From: Saccharothrix sp. NRRL B-16348
GTDB lineage: Bacteria; Actinomycetota; Actinomycetes; Mycobacteriales; Pseudonocardiaceae
NCBI RefSeq assembly: GCF_001280085.1
Contig: NZ_LGED01000125.1
Coordinates: 156,846-220,845, forward strand
Reading direction: 5' to 3'
DNA: 64,000 bases
Below the pieces are notes generated by a model that saw only the letters and a program-made list of their open reading frames with translations, ran no database searches and had not been told where the DNA came from. Of this stretch, positions 44,855-53,829 are shown piece after piece. Position 1 is the stretch's first letter, and every line of letters begins with the position of its first letter. The position numbers and the translations under genes were made by a program.

Positions 44855-45460
44855 TCAGGCGAACGCCAGCAGCGCGCCGAGCGCGACGAAGGCGCCCGCG
44901 AACCCCCGGCGGATCCACGTCTGCACGCGGGGGCGTCCGATGATGTGGTCGCGGACCGCGGCGGCGGACCAGCCGTAGCCGACGAACACCACGAACGTGA
45001 GCGCCATGAACACCGCGCTCAGCTCGACCATGCGCAGCACGGTGGACGGGTCGTCCGGCCGCACGAACTGCGGCAGGAACGCGAAGAAGAAGATCGTCAG
45101 CTTCGGGTTGAGCAGGTTCACCATGACCCCGGACGCCACCACCCGCGTCACCGTGCGGTTCGGCGTGCCGGCGTCGACGGCGAGCGCGGTCTTGTCGCGG
45201 ATCGTGCTCCACGCCAAGTAGAAGAGGTAGGCGACGCCGACGTACTTGAGGACTTGGAACGCGGGCGTGCTCGCGTTCAGCAGCGCGGCCAACCCGGTGA
45301 GCGCGGCCAACATGTGCGGCACGATGCCCAACGTGCAGCCCACCGCGGCCACGGCGGCGGCCCGCACACCACCGGCGAGACCGGCCGCGGTCGTGTAGAG
45401 CACGCCGGTGCCGGGGGTGGCGACGATGACGAGGGACGTCAGCAGGAACTCGACGGTCAC
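44855..45460 (-). CDS. LysE-family exporter
   Basis: A 201-residue transporter of six helices with the ATPGTGVLYTTAAGLAGGVRA opening, GVAYLFYLAW and GVMVNLLNPKLTIFFFAFLPQF. GTG at 45460 gives the family's usual length. Exports amino acids or related solutes. Divergent from the MocR regulator, 58 bp apart, so likely under its control. Confidence 0.9.
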   Translation of the reverse strand: MTVEFLLTSLVIVATPGTGVLYTTAAGLAGGVRAAAVAAVGCTLGIVPHMLAALTGLAALLNASTPAFQVLKYVGVAYLFYLAWSTIRDKTALAVDAGTPNRTVTRVVASGVMVNLLNPKLTIFFFAFLPQFVRPDDPSTVLRMVELSAVFMALTFVVFVGYGWSAAAVRDHIIGRPRVQTWIRRGFAGAFVALGALLAFA

Positions 45461-45518
45461 CGGGTGCGCCCGGTCGTGGAGCGGTTCATGCGGTCCACCC
45501 TGGTGACAGACTGGTCCG

Positions 45519-47216
45519 GTGAACAGGTCCAATCCAGACCCAGTCGACAGGTCCATAACGGCGGGGTCGGACTTCCTGCAACTGGACGTCCGCGACGCGC
45601 CGGTGGGAGGTCGGGCCGAGTGGCTGGCCCGGCGGCTCCGGGAGGCGATCGCGGACGGGCGGCTGCCGGTCGGGAGCAGGCTGCCCGCGACGCGGGTGCT
45701 GGCGGGTGAGTTGCGGGTGTCGCGCGGGGTGGTCACCGAGGCGTACCAACGGCTCGCTGAGGACGGTCACGTCAGCGGACGGGGTCGGGCGGGCACGGTG
45801 GTAGTGGCTGCGCCTCAAGGGTTTCCGCCTCGCCCGGCCGTTGCGCCGGTGCGGCGGTCGGCCGGCGGGTCGTCAGGTGTGGGTGGCGGACTGGTGCGGC
45901 GGTCGGGAACCGGTGGGGTGTCGGGTGCGGATGGTGCGGTGGTGCGGCGGGCAGGTGACGGCGGGTCGTCGGGTGCGGGTGGCGGGGTGGTGCGGCGGTC
46001 GGGAACCGGTGGGGTGTCTGGTCGGTTGGGCGGTGGGTCGGTCCGGTCGGTTGGCGACCCGGTTGACGACAGTGTTGACGACACGGTTTTCGCACGGCCG
46101 CCCGAAGCGGACGCGTTCGACGCGTTGCGCGGTGTCCCCGCGCGGATCGACCTGTCGCCCGGGGTGCCGGACCTCGCCGCGTTCCCCCGTGCCGCCTGGC
46201 TGCGGGCCGAACGCGCCGTCCTCCGCACGTTGGCCGCGTCGGACTTCGGGTACGGCGACCCGCGCGGCACGCCGGCGCTCCGCCACGCGGTCGCGCATTG
46301 GCTCGCCCGGAACCGCGGCGTCCGCGTCGACCCTGACGACGTCGTGATCGTCGCCGGCGTCGCGCAAGCGCTCGGCCTGCTCGCCCAAGTGCTGGGCCGC
46401 GACGGCGTCACCGAGATCGCGGTGGAGGATCCCGGATCGCTCGGCGCACGCCAGCACCTTCGCAACTGGGACCTCGGCACACCACCTGTCCCGGTGGACG
46501 GCGAGGGCATCCGGGTGGACGAGTTGCGGTCTGGGGGAGCGCCCGCCGTCCTGGTGACGCCGGCGCACCAGTTCCCCACCGGAGTGGTGCTCGGCGGCGC
46601 GCGGCGGCGCGAGCTGATGCGGTGGGCGGAGGACGGCGGTCTCGTCATCGAAGATGACTACGACGCAGAACACCGTTATGACAGGCCGCCCGTGCCCGCG
46701 TTGCGAGCGATGCTCCCCGAACGTGTTTGTTACGCCGGAAGTGTGTCCAAAGTGCTCGCTCCCGCATTGCGCGTGGGGTGGTTGATCGTGCCGACCGCAT
46801 ATCAAAACAGTGTGATAGAAGCGAAGCGCTATGCCGATCTCGGTAACGCCGTGCTGCCGCAACTCGTGCTGGCTGCCATGATGGGCTCCGGAGAACTGGA
46901 ACGGCACCTGCGGTTCGCCCGCCGACGCCACCGCCGCAGGCGGGACGCCATGATCGAGGCGATCGCACGGCACCTGCCCGGCGCGGTCGTGCACGGCGCC
47001 GCCGCCGGGCTGCACCTGCTGATCACCTTTGACGACAGCGTTTCCGACACCGACCTCGCCGCCGCCGCCCTGCTCCGAGGGGTGAAGACGCAGCCCTTGT
47101 CGTGGCACGGGCAACGGCCCGGCCCGCCCGGGCTGGTGCTCGGTTACGGCGCGAGCGCGCCGACCGACATCGCCGAAGGCGTCGCCGTCATCGCGGACGT
47201 TCACCGGCAATCATGA
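45519..47216 (+). CDS. MocR-type (GntR-aminotransferase) regulator
   Basis: A 565-residue protein: GntR winged helix (LARRLREAIADGRLPVGSRLPATRVLAGELRVSRGVVTEAYQRL), a long linker, and a type I aminotransferase domain with PLP Lys in GSVSKVLAPALRVGWLI and DDYDAEHRYD. The linker has four copies of a 15-16 residue unit starting VRR (residues 111-173). MocR proteins sense PLP-amino acid adducts; divergent LysE suggests control of amino acid export. Confidence 0.92.
   Translation: MNRSNPDPVDRSITAGSDFLQLDVRDAPVGGRAEWLARRLREAIADGRLPVGSRLPATRVLAGELRVSRGVVTEAYQRLAEDGHVSGRGRAGTVVVAAPQGFPPRPAVAPVRRSAGGSSGVGGGLVRRSGTGGVSGADGAVVRRAGDGGSSGAGGGVVRRSGTGGVSGRLGGGSVRSVGDPVDDSVDDTVFARPPEADAFDALRGVPARIDLSPGVPDLAAFPRAAWLRAERAVLRTLAASDFGYGDPRGTPALRHAVAHWLARNRGVRVDPDDVVIVAGVAQALGLLAQVLGRDGVTEIAVEDPGSLGARQHLRNWDLGTPPVPVDGEGIRVDELRSGGAPAVLVTPAHQFPTGVVLGGARRRELMRWAEDGGLVIEDDYDAEHRYDRPPVPALRAMLPERVCYAGSVSKVLAPALRVGWLIVPTAYQNSVIEAKRYADLGNAVLPQLVLAAMMGSGELERHLRFARRRHRRRRDAMIEAIARHLPGAVVHGAAAGLHLLITFDDSVSDTDLAAAALLRGVKTQPLSWHGQRPGPPGLVLGYGASAPTDIAEGVAVIADVHRQS
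45849..46037. repeat. 45-48 bp in-gene tandem repeats in the MocR linker
   Basis: Units begin GTGCGGCGG at 45849, 45894, 45942 and 45990 and encode VRRSAGGSSG-, VRRSGTGGVSG-, VRRAGDGGSSG- and VRRSGTGGVSG-type segments. Multiples of three keep the frame. Confidence 0.8.
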
Positions 47217-47435
47217 CGGTCCCTCTTGTTCGGTCGATCACGCAGAATTCCATTACCGGCAGCAAAATCACACTATCGCGTGGATGATGTGCACGGTCGG
47301 ATTTTGTTGATCATCCTAATTGGACATGGTCGGTCGGCGGGGTCACGATGAAGCGGACGCCGGGAAGTCGGGCGCGGAGATCCTGCGGCACTCCCGGGCA
47401 CTTCACGCCCTCCGTTCGAAAGCAGAACACCACTC
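47217..47435. other. A/T-richer space upstream of the MetE-like gene
   Basis: About 220 bp. GGATGAT (47282-47288) and ATCATCC (47310-47316) are inverted copies 21 bp apart. I see no riboswitch fold I can name. No gene called. Confidence 0.4.
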
Positions 47436-48527
47436 ATGACCGTTCACGCACCCACCAAGACCTCCGACCGAGAGCACGACCGCCACACGTTGCCCGTGCA
47501 CCTCGTCGGCTCACTGCCGCGTCCGCTGTGCGACGACCCCGCCACCGCCATGGGCTGGTTCCTTCGGCACCGGGGCAACGCCGCGCTCACCGCCCTGCCG
47601 TCCGACCGCGATCCGCGCTGGATCATCGACTGGCTCACCCACCACATGTCCTCCGTGCCGTGCCTCGAACAGGTGCGCGGCGGTGAGAGCCGCGGCTACG
47701 ACGACATGCCGTACTACCGCGTCCGGCCCGGTCAGCGGCTGTGCGCGGAGGAGATCGGGCTGTCCCGCGTCGAGCAGGCCGACGCGGCGTTCGCGGCGCT
47801 GGACCGCTTGTGCGTCACCGGAACCGGTGAACTGCCACGCGTGCAGGTGGGCATCCCCAACGCGCTCGACCTGGCGGTGTTCGCGTTCGGCTCGATCGAA
47901 GCCGCCCAGGAGTGGCTGCCGACCATGCAGGTCGCGGTGGTGCACGAGGTGACGGAACTAGTCGCCCGGTGGGGTGATCGGCTGCAGCTCCAACTGGAGA
48001 CGCCCGCCGTGCTGGTGGCCTACCACCTCACGCCGCCGGCGGCGTGGCCGATGTTGACCGCCGAGCTGTCCCGGCAGGTGGCCGGTGTGCTGTCCGCCGC
48101 GCCGCGCACCCGGTGGGTGCTGCACCTCTGCTACGGCGACCTGGAGCGCGTGCCGGTGTTCACGCCGAGCGACCTGCGCCCGGCGGTGCTCTTCCTCAAC
48201 GCCCTGGCCGACGCGCTGGCCGGGAAGGGCGCGCCGATGCCGATCGTGCACCTGCCCGTGACCAGCGGTGACAGCCCGCCGCCCACCGACCCCGCGTTCT
48301 ACGATGAGCTGCGGCACCTGCGGCGCGGGGTGGAGGTCATCGCGGGCGTGGTGGCCGAGGACCACCCCGAGGAGACCCGCGAGGCGCTGCGGCTCACCGT
48401 GGAGGCGCTCGGCATGCCGGTCGCCGGCGTCGCGGCGGCGTGCGGCTACGGGCGGCGGACCGAGGACGCCGCCGCGGCGAACCTCGGCCTGGCCGCCGAA
48501 CTCGCGCAGGAGTGGAGCGTGCGCTGA
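47436..48527 (+). CDS. MetE-like (cobalamin-independent methionine synthase fold) protein
   Basis: A 363-residue TIM-barrel protein like the C-terminal half of MetE: VHLVGSLPRPL opening, LHLCYGDL (His-x-Cys of the zinc site), IVHLPV, and GVVAEDHPEETREA...CGYGRR with the second cysteine. Half the length of true MetE, so it lacks the N-terminal domain that holds folate. Short proteins of this type may methylate or demethylate other substrates. No partner gene. Confidence 0.75.
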   Translation: MTVHAPTKTSDREHDRHTLPVHLVGSLPRPLCDDPATAMGWFLRHRGNAALTALPSDRDPRWIIDWLTHHMSSVPCLEQVRGGESRGYDDMPYYRVRPGQRLCAEEIGLSRVEQADAAFAALDRLCVTGTGELPRVQVGIPNALDLAVFAFGSIEAAQEWLPTMQVAVVHEVTELVARWGDRLQLQLETPAVLVAYHLTPPAAWPMLTAELSRQVAGVLSAAPRTRWVLHLCYGDLERVPVFTPSDLRPAVLFLNALADALAGKGAPMPIVHLPVTSGDSPPPTDPAFYDELRHLRRGVEVIAGVVAEDHPEETREALRLTVEALGMPVAGVAAACGYGRRTEDAAAANLGLAAELAQEWSVR

Positions 48528-48654
48528 CCCGCGCGGGCGGTGGGACATCCGGCGTCCCACCGCCCGGCGGACCGGTGCCGTTGGCCGTTCGGGTCCGGCC
48601 GGCACGTACGGTGAAGGGTGATTGCGCCGTTGGAATCACCGAGGAGTACCCGAC

Positions 48655-49473
48655 ATGGCCGAACGGTCGCGTGGCAGGAGCGGGCGCGTGGTGCGCACCG
48701 AGTGGATCGCGCCGCAGATGATCCGCGTGGTGCTCGGTGGGGAAGGGCTCGCGGACTTCGCCGTCGGCCCGTACACCGACAGCTACGTCAAGCTCGCGTT
48801 CCCGCTGGACGACGTGCTCTACCCCGAGCCGTTCGACCTCGGCGCGATCCGCGCGACCATGCCGCGCGACCAGTGGCCCCGCACCCGCACGTACACCGTG
48901 CGCAAGTGGGACGCCTCGGCCGGCGAGCTGTGGATCGACTTCGTCACGCACGGTGACTCAGGTGTGGCCGGTCCCTGGGCGGCCAAGGCCCAGCCGGGTG
49001 ACGTGCTGCACTTCGCCGGTCCCGGCGGCGGGTACGCGCCCGACCCGGACGTCGCCTGGCACCTGATGGCCGGTGACGAGAGCGCGTGGCCCGCCATCGC
49101 GGCGGCGCTGGAGGCGTTGCCCGCCGGCGCCCGGGCGGAGGTGTTCGTCGAGGTCGACGGGCCCGACGACGAGCAGGCCGTGCGGTCGGCGGGGCAGGTG
49201 GACCTGCGCTGGCTGCACCGCGGCGGCGGCCTGCGTGGCCGACTCGTGGTGGACGCGGTGCGGGCGTTGGCGTTCCCGGAGGGCGTGGTCCAGGTCTTCG
49301 CGCACGGCGAGGCTGGCATGGTCAAGGACCTGCGCGGGCACCTGAAGCTGGACCGGGGCGTGCCGCGCGAGCAGATGTCGATCTCCGGCTACTGGCGGCT
49401 CGGCGCGGACGAGGACGGCTGGCAGTCGACCAAGGGCGAGTGGAACCGGCGGGTCGAGCAGGAGCAGGGCTAG
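48655..49473 (+). CDS. siderophore-interacting protein (FAD ferric reductase)
   Basis: A 272-residue SIP: FAD-binding RTYTVRKWDASAGELWIDFVTHG, PGGGYAPDPDVAWHLMAGDESAWPAIAAALEALP, and C-terminal YWRLGADEDGW. Reduces ferric siderophores with NAD(P)H to release iron. ATG at 48655 after GAGGAG. No siderophore transporter or biosynthesis gene is adjacent. Confidence 0.92.
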   Translation: MAERSRGRSGRVVRTEWIAPQMIRVVLGGEGLADFAVGPYTDSYVKLAFPLDDVLYPEPFDLGAIRATMPRDQWPRTRTYTVRKWDASAGELWIDFVTHGDSGVAGPWAAKAQPGDVLHFAGPGGGYAPDPDVAWHLMAGDESAWPAIAAALEALPAGARAEVFVEVDGPDDEQAVRSAGQVDLRWLHRGGGLRGRLVVDAVRALAFPEGVVQVFAHGEAGMVKDLRGHLKLDRGVPREQMSISGYWRLGADEDGWQSTKGEWNRRVEQEQG

Positions 49474-49503
49474 AGCTGGGGCGAGTCAGGGGACAGGCGG
49501 AGG

Positions 49504-50121
49504 TCAGCCGAGGGCGTCGCGCAGGCCGAGGCGGGCCGGTGGCGGCAGTGGGCCGTCGGCCTGGAACGCCTGCAGGAAGTAGGCGACCAGGCGGCGGGAC
49601 GCGGCCACCGTCGTCTCCACCGAGTCGGTGACCAGGCCGTTGTTGGCCATCAGCACGAGGACCAGGTCGTCGGTGGTGAAGTCGGGCCGCAGCACGCCGG
49701 CGCCCTTGGCGCGTGCCACCACCCCGGCGAACACCTCTTCGGCCTGTGCGCGCAGCTCGTCCACCGGCACGGCGTCGGGGAACGCGGTCAGGAACGCCGC
49801 GCTGAACCCCCGGTCCCGGGCCTGCATCTCGCACAGCTCCTCCACCACCCGGCAGAACCCGCGCCACGGGTCGGGCTCCTCCGCCGCGTGCAGCACCTCG
49901 CTCGTGCACGCCGCCAACTGCTCCGCGAACACCTCCCTGACCAGCGCCGCCTTGGTGGGGAAGCGCCGGTAGAGGGTGGCCACGCCGACCCCGGCGCGGC
50001 GGGCGATCCCGGTCATCGACACGTCCAGCCCGTCGGCGGCGAACGCCTCCCGCGCCGCGTCCACGATGCGGTCGCGGTTCTGCCGCGCGTCCACGCGCAA
50101 CCGAGTCGTCTCACCGGCCAT
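49504..50121 (-). CDS. TetR-family transcriptional regulator
   Basis: A 205-residue regulator with DRIVDAAREAFAADGLDVSMTGIARRAGVGVATLYRRFPTK DNA-binding domain. ATG at 50121 is chosen; the frame extends 10 codons more. Divergent from the quinone oxidoreductase at 50215, with two matched palindromes between (50139-50197). Confidence 0.9.
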   Translation of the reverse strand: MAGETTRLRVDARQNRDRIVDAAREAFAADGLDVSMTGIARRAGVGVATLYRRFPTKAALVREVFAEQLAACTSEVLHAAEEPDPWRGFCRVVEELCEMQARDRGFSAAFLTAFPDAVPVDELRAQAEEVFAGVVARAKGAGVLRPDFTTDDLVLVLMANNGLVTDSVETTVAASRRLVAYFLQAFQADGPLPPPARLGLRDALG

Positions 50122-50138
50122 GCCTCTCACTTTAACGC

Positions 50139-50197
50139 AAGTGGAGGGCACCTTCCGGATACCGTGTTAGCGTCGAAGTGGAAGGTGTCTTCCACTT
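50139..50197. promoter_or_regulatory. two-site TetR operator
   Basis: AAGTGGAAG-gtgt-CTTCCACTT (50176-50197) is an exact palindrome; a second, imperfect copy AAGTGGAGG-gcac-CTTCC lies at 50139-50160, centres 37 bp apart. Both sit between the divergent TetR and oxidoreductase genes, one near each start. Confidence 0.85.
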
Positions 50198-50214
50198 ACG
50201 CGAGAGGTGCGGGA

Positions 50215-51141
50215 ATGCGCGCAGCGCTGTTCGACCGGTACGGGCCGCCGGAGGTCTTGTACGAGGGCACGGTGCCCGACCCGGAGGTCGCGCCGGGGCA
50301 CGTGCTGGTGCGGGTCCACGCGGCCAGCGTCAACGGCGGCGAGCTGATCGGCCGGTCCGGGAAGCTCAAGCTCCTGCTCGGCTCGAAGTTCCCCAAGCGG
50401 GTCGGCATCGACTTCGCGGGCGAGGTCGTGTCCGGGCCCGGCTTCGCGCCCGGCGCGCACGTGTGGGGAGGGCTGCCGCGCGGCCGGTTCGGCAGCGCCG
50501 CCGAGTACGTCGCCGTGCGCCCGCGCCAACTCGCCCTCAGCCCCGCCGGCCTCGACCTGGTCCAGGCCGCCGCGCTGCCGGGCGTCGGCACGACCGCGAT
50601 CACCGCCCTGCGCGACAAGGCCCGGCTGCGTCGGGGCGAACGGCTCCTCGTGCGCGGCGCGAGCGGCGGAGTGGGCAGCGTCGCCGTGCAGCTCGGCAAG
50701 GCCTACGGCGCGCACGTCACCGCCTTGGCGGGCAAGCGCACGCTCGACTTCGTCCGCGAGCTGGGCGCCGACGAGGCGGTCGACTACCGCACCGATCCCG
50801 CCGACCTGGGCCGGTTCGACGTGGTGCTGGACGCCTACGGCAGCGAGCCCCGGACGTACCGCCGCCTGCTCGGTCCCGGCGGGCGGATGGTCGGCATCGC
50901 GTTCCGCTCCGCCGCCGACATCGGCTACCTGCTCGCGTCCACCGCGTTCGGCCCGCGGCGCGTCCGGTTCTTCAGCGGGAACCCCGGGTCCGACCTGTTC
51001 GCCGACCTCACCGCGCTGGTCGAGAGCGGCGCGGTCCGGCCCGTGGTCGACGCCGTCCACCCGCTCGCCGAGATCGCCGAGGCCCACCGCGCGTTCGAAG
51101 CCGGTGGCGTGCGCGGGAAGCACGTGATCCGCGTCGGGTGA
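50215..51141 (+). CDS. zinc-less quinone oxidoreductase (MDR family)
   Basis: A 308-residue alcohol-dehydrogenase-like protein: ALPGVGTTAITALRDKARLRRGERLLVRGASGGVGSVAVQLGKAYG (NADPH-binding) and GIDFAGEVV. No zinc ligand pattern, so quinone-oxidoreductase-like. Under the divergent TetR, a typical xenobiotic/electrophile-response module. Its stop abuts the convergent flavin monooxygenase stop. Confidence 0.9.
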   Translation: MRAALFDRYGPPEVLYEGTVPDPEVAPGHVLVRVHAASVNGGELIGRSGKLKLLLGSKFPKRVGIDFAGEVVSGPGFAPGAHVWGGLPRGRFGSAAEYVAVRPRQLALSPAGLDLVQAAALPGVGTTAITALRDKARLRRGERLLVRGASGGVGSVAVQLGKAYGAHVTALAGKRTLDFVRELGADEAVDYRTDPADLGRFDVVLDAYGSEPRTYRRLLGPGGRMVGIAFRSAADIGYLLASTAFGPRRVRFFSGNPGSDLFADLTALVESGAVRPVVDAVHPLAEIAEAHRAFEAGGVRGKHVIRVG

Positions 51142-52287
51142 TCAGACGAACGGGCTGACCGTGTTCTCCGCGCCGACCAGGGCCGCGCCGTAGAGCTCCA
51201 GGTTCACCTGGGGGAGGAGCATGCCGTGGCGCGCGGCCACGTTCGCGTCACGCCAGATCCGTTGCAGCGGGCTGGAATCGGCGAAGCCACGCGATCCGTG
51301 CGCGTACAGCAGCGTCTCCAGCGCGCGGGTCACGTGGCGGACGGCCACGGAGGCGTCGGCGCGGCAACGGGCGCGCAGCAGCTCGGACGGGTAGGTGGCC
51401 TCGGCGGCGTGCCGGTCGAGGAGGTCGGCGGCGCGGTAGGCGTGCAGCTCGGCGCTGTCCACCGCGGCGGCGGCCTCGGCGACCAGGAGCTGGAACGCGG
51501 TCGAGTCGCGCTGCCGGTCGAACGACGTGTAGGCGATGCTCTTGTCCGCCGCGGCCTCGATGACGTGCGCCAAGGCCGCGCGGCCCAGGCCGAGCAGCGG
51601 GCCGCTGATCATCGTCACGAGCGAGGGCACGAACGCGGCGCGGAACGTGGCGGCGGTGGCGGACGTGACGTTGTCGCCCGCCACCATCCGGTCCAGCCAC
51701 AGCACGCGGTGGTCGGGCACGAACGCGTCCCGCACCACGAACCGGTTGCTGCCGGTCGACCGCATCCCGGCCACGTGCCACTCGTCCACGACCTCGAAGT
51801 CCTCGCGGGGCACCAGCGTCCACGCCATGCCGCCGTCCAGGACCGCCGCCGCCAGGCCCCACGACGCGTGCCCGATGCCGGAGGCGTAGGTCCACTCGCC
51901 GCTGAGCCGGTGACCACCCGGCACGCGCTCGACCGGGCCGCTCGGCATCAGCGTGCCGCTGATCAGGGCGTCGGGATCGGCGCCCCACACGTCCTCCTGC
52001 GCCTGCTCGGGGAACAGCGAGACGATCCAGTTGCCGCCGTTCCACAGCGCCGTGCACCAGCCCGCGCCACCGTCGATCGCGGCCACCGCCGACGACACGT
52101 CCAAGTGGGTGCGGATCGACGCCTCGCCGCCGCCGTGCCTCGCGGGCCGGGTGACGCGGAACGTGCCCGCGTCCCGCATCGCCGCCACGGTCTCGTCGGC
52201 CACCCGGCGTTCCGCGTCGGCTCGCGCGGCAGCGGCTTTGAGCTGCGGCGAGAGCGCTTCGATGGCGTTCAGGACGTCGGAAGTCAT
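51142..52287 (-). CDS. acyl-CoA-dehydrogenase-fold flavin monooxygenase, second copy
   Basis: A 381-residue relative of the enzyme at 23965: TRPARHGGGEASI, AAIDGGAGWCTALWNGGN, SGTLMPSGPVE, DEWHVAGMRSTGSNRF and terminal NLELYGAALVGAENT. ATG at 52287 gives family length; further upstream frame is not conserved-looking. Needs a flavin reductase partner in trans. Substrate unknown. Confidence 0.8.
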   Translation of the reverse strand: MTSDVLNAIEALSPQLKAAAARADAERRVADETVAAMRDAGTFRVTRPARHGGGEASIRTHLDVSSAVAAIDGGAGWCTALWNGGNWIVSLFPEQAQEDVWGADPDALISGTLMPSGPVERVPGGHRLSGEWTYASGIGHASWGLAAAVLDGGMAWTLVPREDFEVVDEWHVAGMRSTGSNRFVVRDAFVPDHRVLWLDRMVAGDNVTSATAATFRAAFVPSLVTMISGPLLGLGRAALAHVIEAAADKSIAYTSFDRQRDSTAFQLLVAEAAAAVDSAELHAYRAADLLDRHAAEATYPSELLRARCRADASVAVRHVTRALETLLYAHGSRGFADSSPLQRIWRDANVAARHGMLLPQVNLELYGAALVGAENTVSPFV

Positions 52288-52438
52288 CACGGAACCCCCT
52301 GCGCTGCGGCGTGTGGTCGATCGTGCCACCGCGGGTCGCCGGACCGGAGCGCCCATTCGCGTGGCCTCACCCCGCCGAACGGGTCGAGGCAACCGAACAC
52401 CGACCCCATCTCGTCGTCACGGCCGAGGGGGTGGACGG

Positions 52439-52939
52439 GTGAAGGACAAAGACGCCGAGTTCGTCGAGTTCGTGCGTGCGAAGCACCGCCACGTGCGGCG
52501 GACGGCGTTCCTGCTGTGCGCGGACTGGCACCTGGCCGAGGACTTGGCACAGGCCACGTTGCTCAAGCTGTACCGCTCGTGGTCACGCGTGCGGCGGGCC
52601 GATTCGGTCGACGCGTACTGGCGCACGGTGCTCGTGCGCACGGTGATCGACCACCGGCGGCCGTTGAAGGGCTCGGAGAGGCCGGTGGCCGAGCCGCCGG
52701 ACCTGCCCGCCGACGAGGTGGAGCACGGGCACGGCATCGACGTGCAGCGCGCGCTGGCGACGTTGCCCCCGGGTCAACGCGCGGCGGTCGTGCTGCGGTA
52801 CTGGGAGGACCAGTCGGTCGCGCAGACGGCGAAGTTGCTCAAGTGCGGTGAGGGAACGGTCAAGAGCCAGTGCGCCAAGGGTCTCGCCGCGTTGCGCCGC
52901 GAGCTGGCGGGCACTTTGGACAAAGGAGGAGTGGCGTGA
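52439..52939 (+). CDS. SigE-type ECF RNA polymerase sigma factor
   Basis: A 166-residue sigma factor: region 2 FVEFVRAKHRHVRRTAFLLCADWHLAEDLAQATLLKLYRSW, region 4 ALATLPPGQRAAVVLRYWEDQSVAQTAKLLKCGEGTVKSQCAKGLAALR. GTG at 52439. Coupled by a 4-bp overlap to the membrane protein that follows, the usual sigma/partner layout. Confidence 0.92.
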   Translation: MKDKDAEFVEFVRAKHRHVRRTAFLLCADWHLAEDLAQATLLKLYRSWSRVRRADSVDAYWRTVLVRTVIDHRRPLKGSERPVAEPPDLPADEVEHGHGIDVQRALATLPPGQRAAVVLRYWEDQSVAQTAKLLKCGEGTVKSQCAKGLAALRRELAGTLDKGGVA

Positions 52940-53775
52940 CGACTGACCTGGACGAGGTGCGGCGGATGCTCGCCCCGGCGCTGGAGGACGACACCGGGCC
53001 GCGGTACTCGCCGGAGGAGGTGCTGAGGTCGGCGCGCAAGGTGACGACCCAACGGCGGGCGGTGGTGGCCGGCACGGTGTCCATGGGCGTGGTGCTCGCG
53101 ATCGGTGCGGGCGTGCTCGTCGACGTGGCCGGTCGGTCCACTGTGGAATCGGCGTCGGTGGGATCTGCGTCGGTGGGATCGGCGTCGAGCCCGGTGCTCA
53201 CCATCGTGCCGACCGACGTTCCCGCGGTGCCGACCACACCCGGGCACGCCGCCGAGCTGACCGCGAGACTGGCCGCGGCGGACGTCGTCCCGGACGGCTT
53301 CGAGGTCCTTCCCACGCTCTCGGACTGGAACGCCCCGCCGCTCCGGTTCACCGCCTTCGGTTCGGACACCTCCGGTGGCTACCGGGCCTCGGCGGTGTTC
53401 TCGGACGCCAAGGGCCGCGTGACGTTGACGCTCCACGTGCGGTCGGTCACCACGCCGGAGAAGTGCACGGTGGAGAGCCGCTGCATGCGCTTCACCGCGG
53501 TGAACGGCCCGTTCTTCGACCGGCCGACCGTGAGGACCGTCGACGGTGTCGAGGTCCGGGTCGCGCGCGACCTCGGCACCGGCCTGCCGGGGAACGTGTC
53601 GGCGGAAGCGCGCTTCCCGGACGGCACCCTCGTGGAGGTCGCCGTCGTCAACCAGACCACGGTGGTGGACCACGGCTCGCTGTACAACCGATCGTCCACG
53701 CGCGACAGCGTGCCGTTCACCGAGCGGCAGCTGATCGAGATGATCAAGAAGCCCGGCTTCAGCTACCAGCCGTGA
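52936..53775 (+). CDS. membrane partner of the sigma factor (putative anti-sigma or sensor)
   Basis: A 279-residue protein: short cytoplasmic N-terminus (about 45 residues), one helix (RRAVVAGTVSMGVVLAIGAGVLV), a Ser/Val-rich linker with three ESASVGSASVG-type repeats, and an external domain of about 170 residues. GTG overlaps the sigma stop by 4 bp. Position and topology suggest it restrains the sigma factor; no ZAS zinc motif is visible, so this is inference. Confidence 0.75.
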   Translation: MTTDLDEVRRMLAPALEDDTGPRYSPEEVLRSARKVTTQRRAVVAGTVSMGVVLAIGAGVLVDVAGRSTVESASVGSASVGSASSPVLTIVPTDVPAVPTTPGHAAELTARLAAADVVPDGFEVLPTLSDWNAPPLRFTAFGSDTSGGYRASAVFSDAKGRVTLTLHVRSVTTPEKCTVESRCMRFTAVNGPFFDRPTVRTVDGVEVRVARDLGTGLPGNVSAEARFPDGTLVEVAVVNQTTVVDHGSLYNRSSTRDSVPFTERQLIEMIKKPGFSYQP

Positions 53776-53829
53776 CGGCACGGTCGTCGGCGCGCCTCTG
53801 CGGGGGCGCGCCGACGGACGTGCGTCGGC

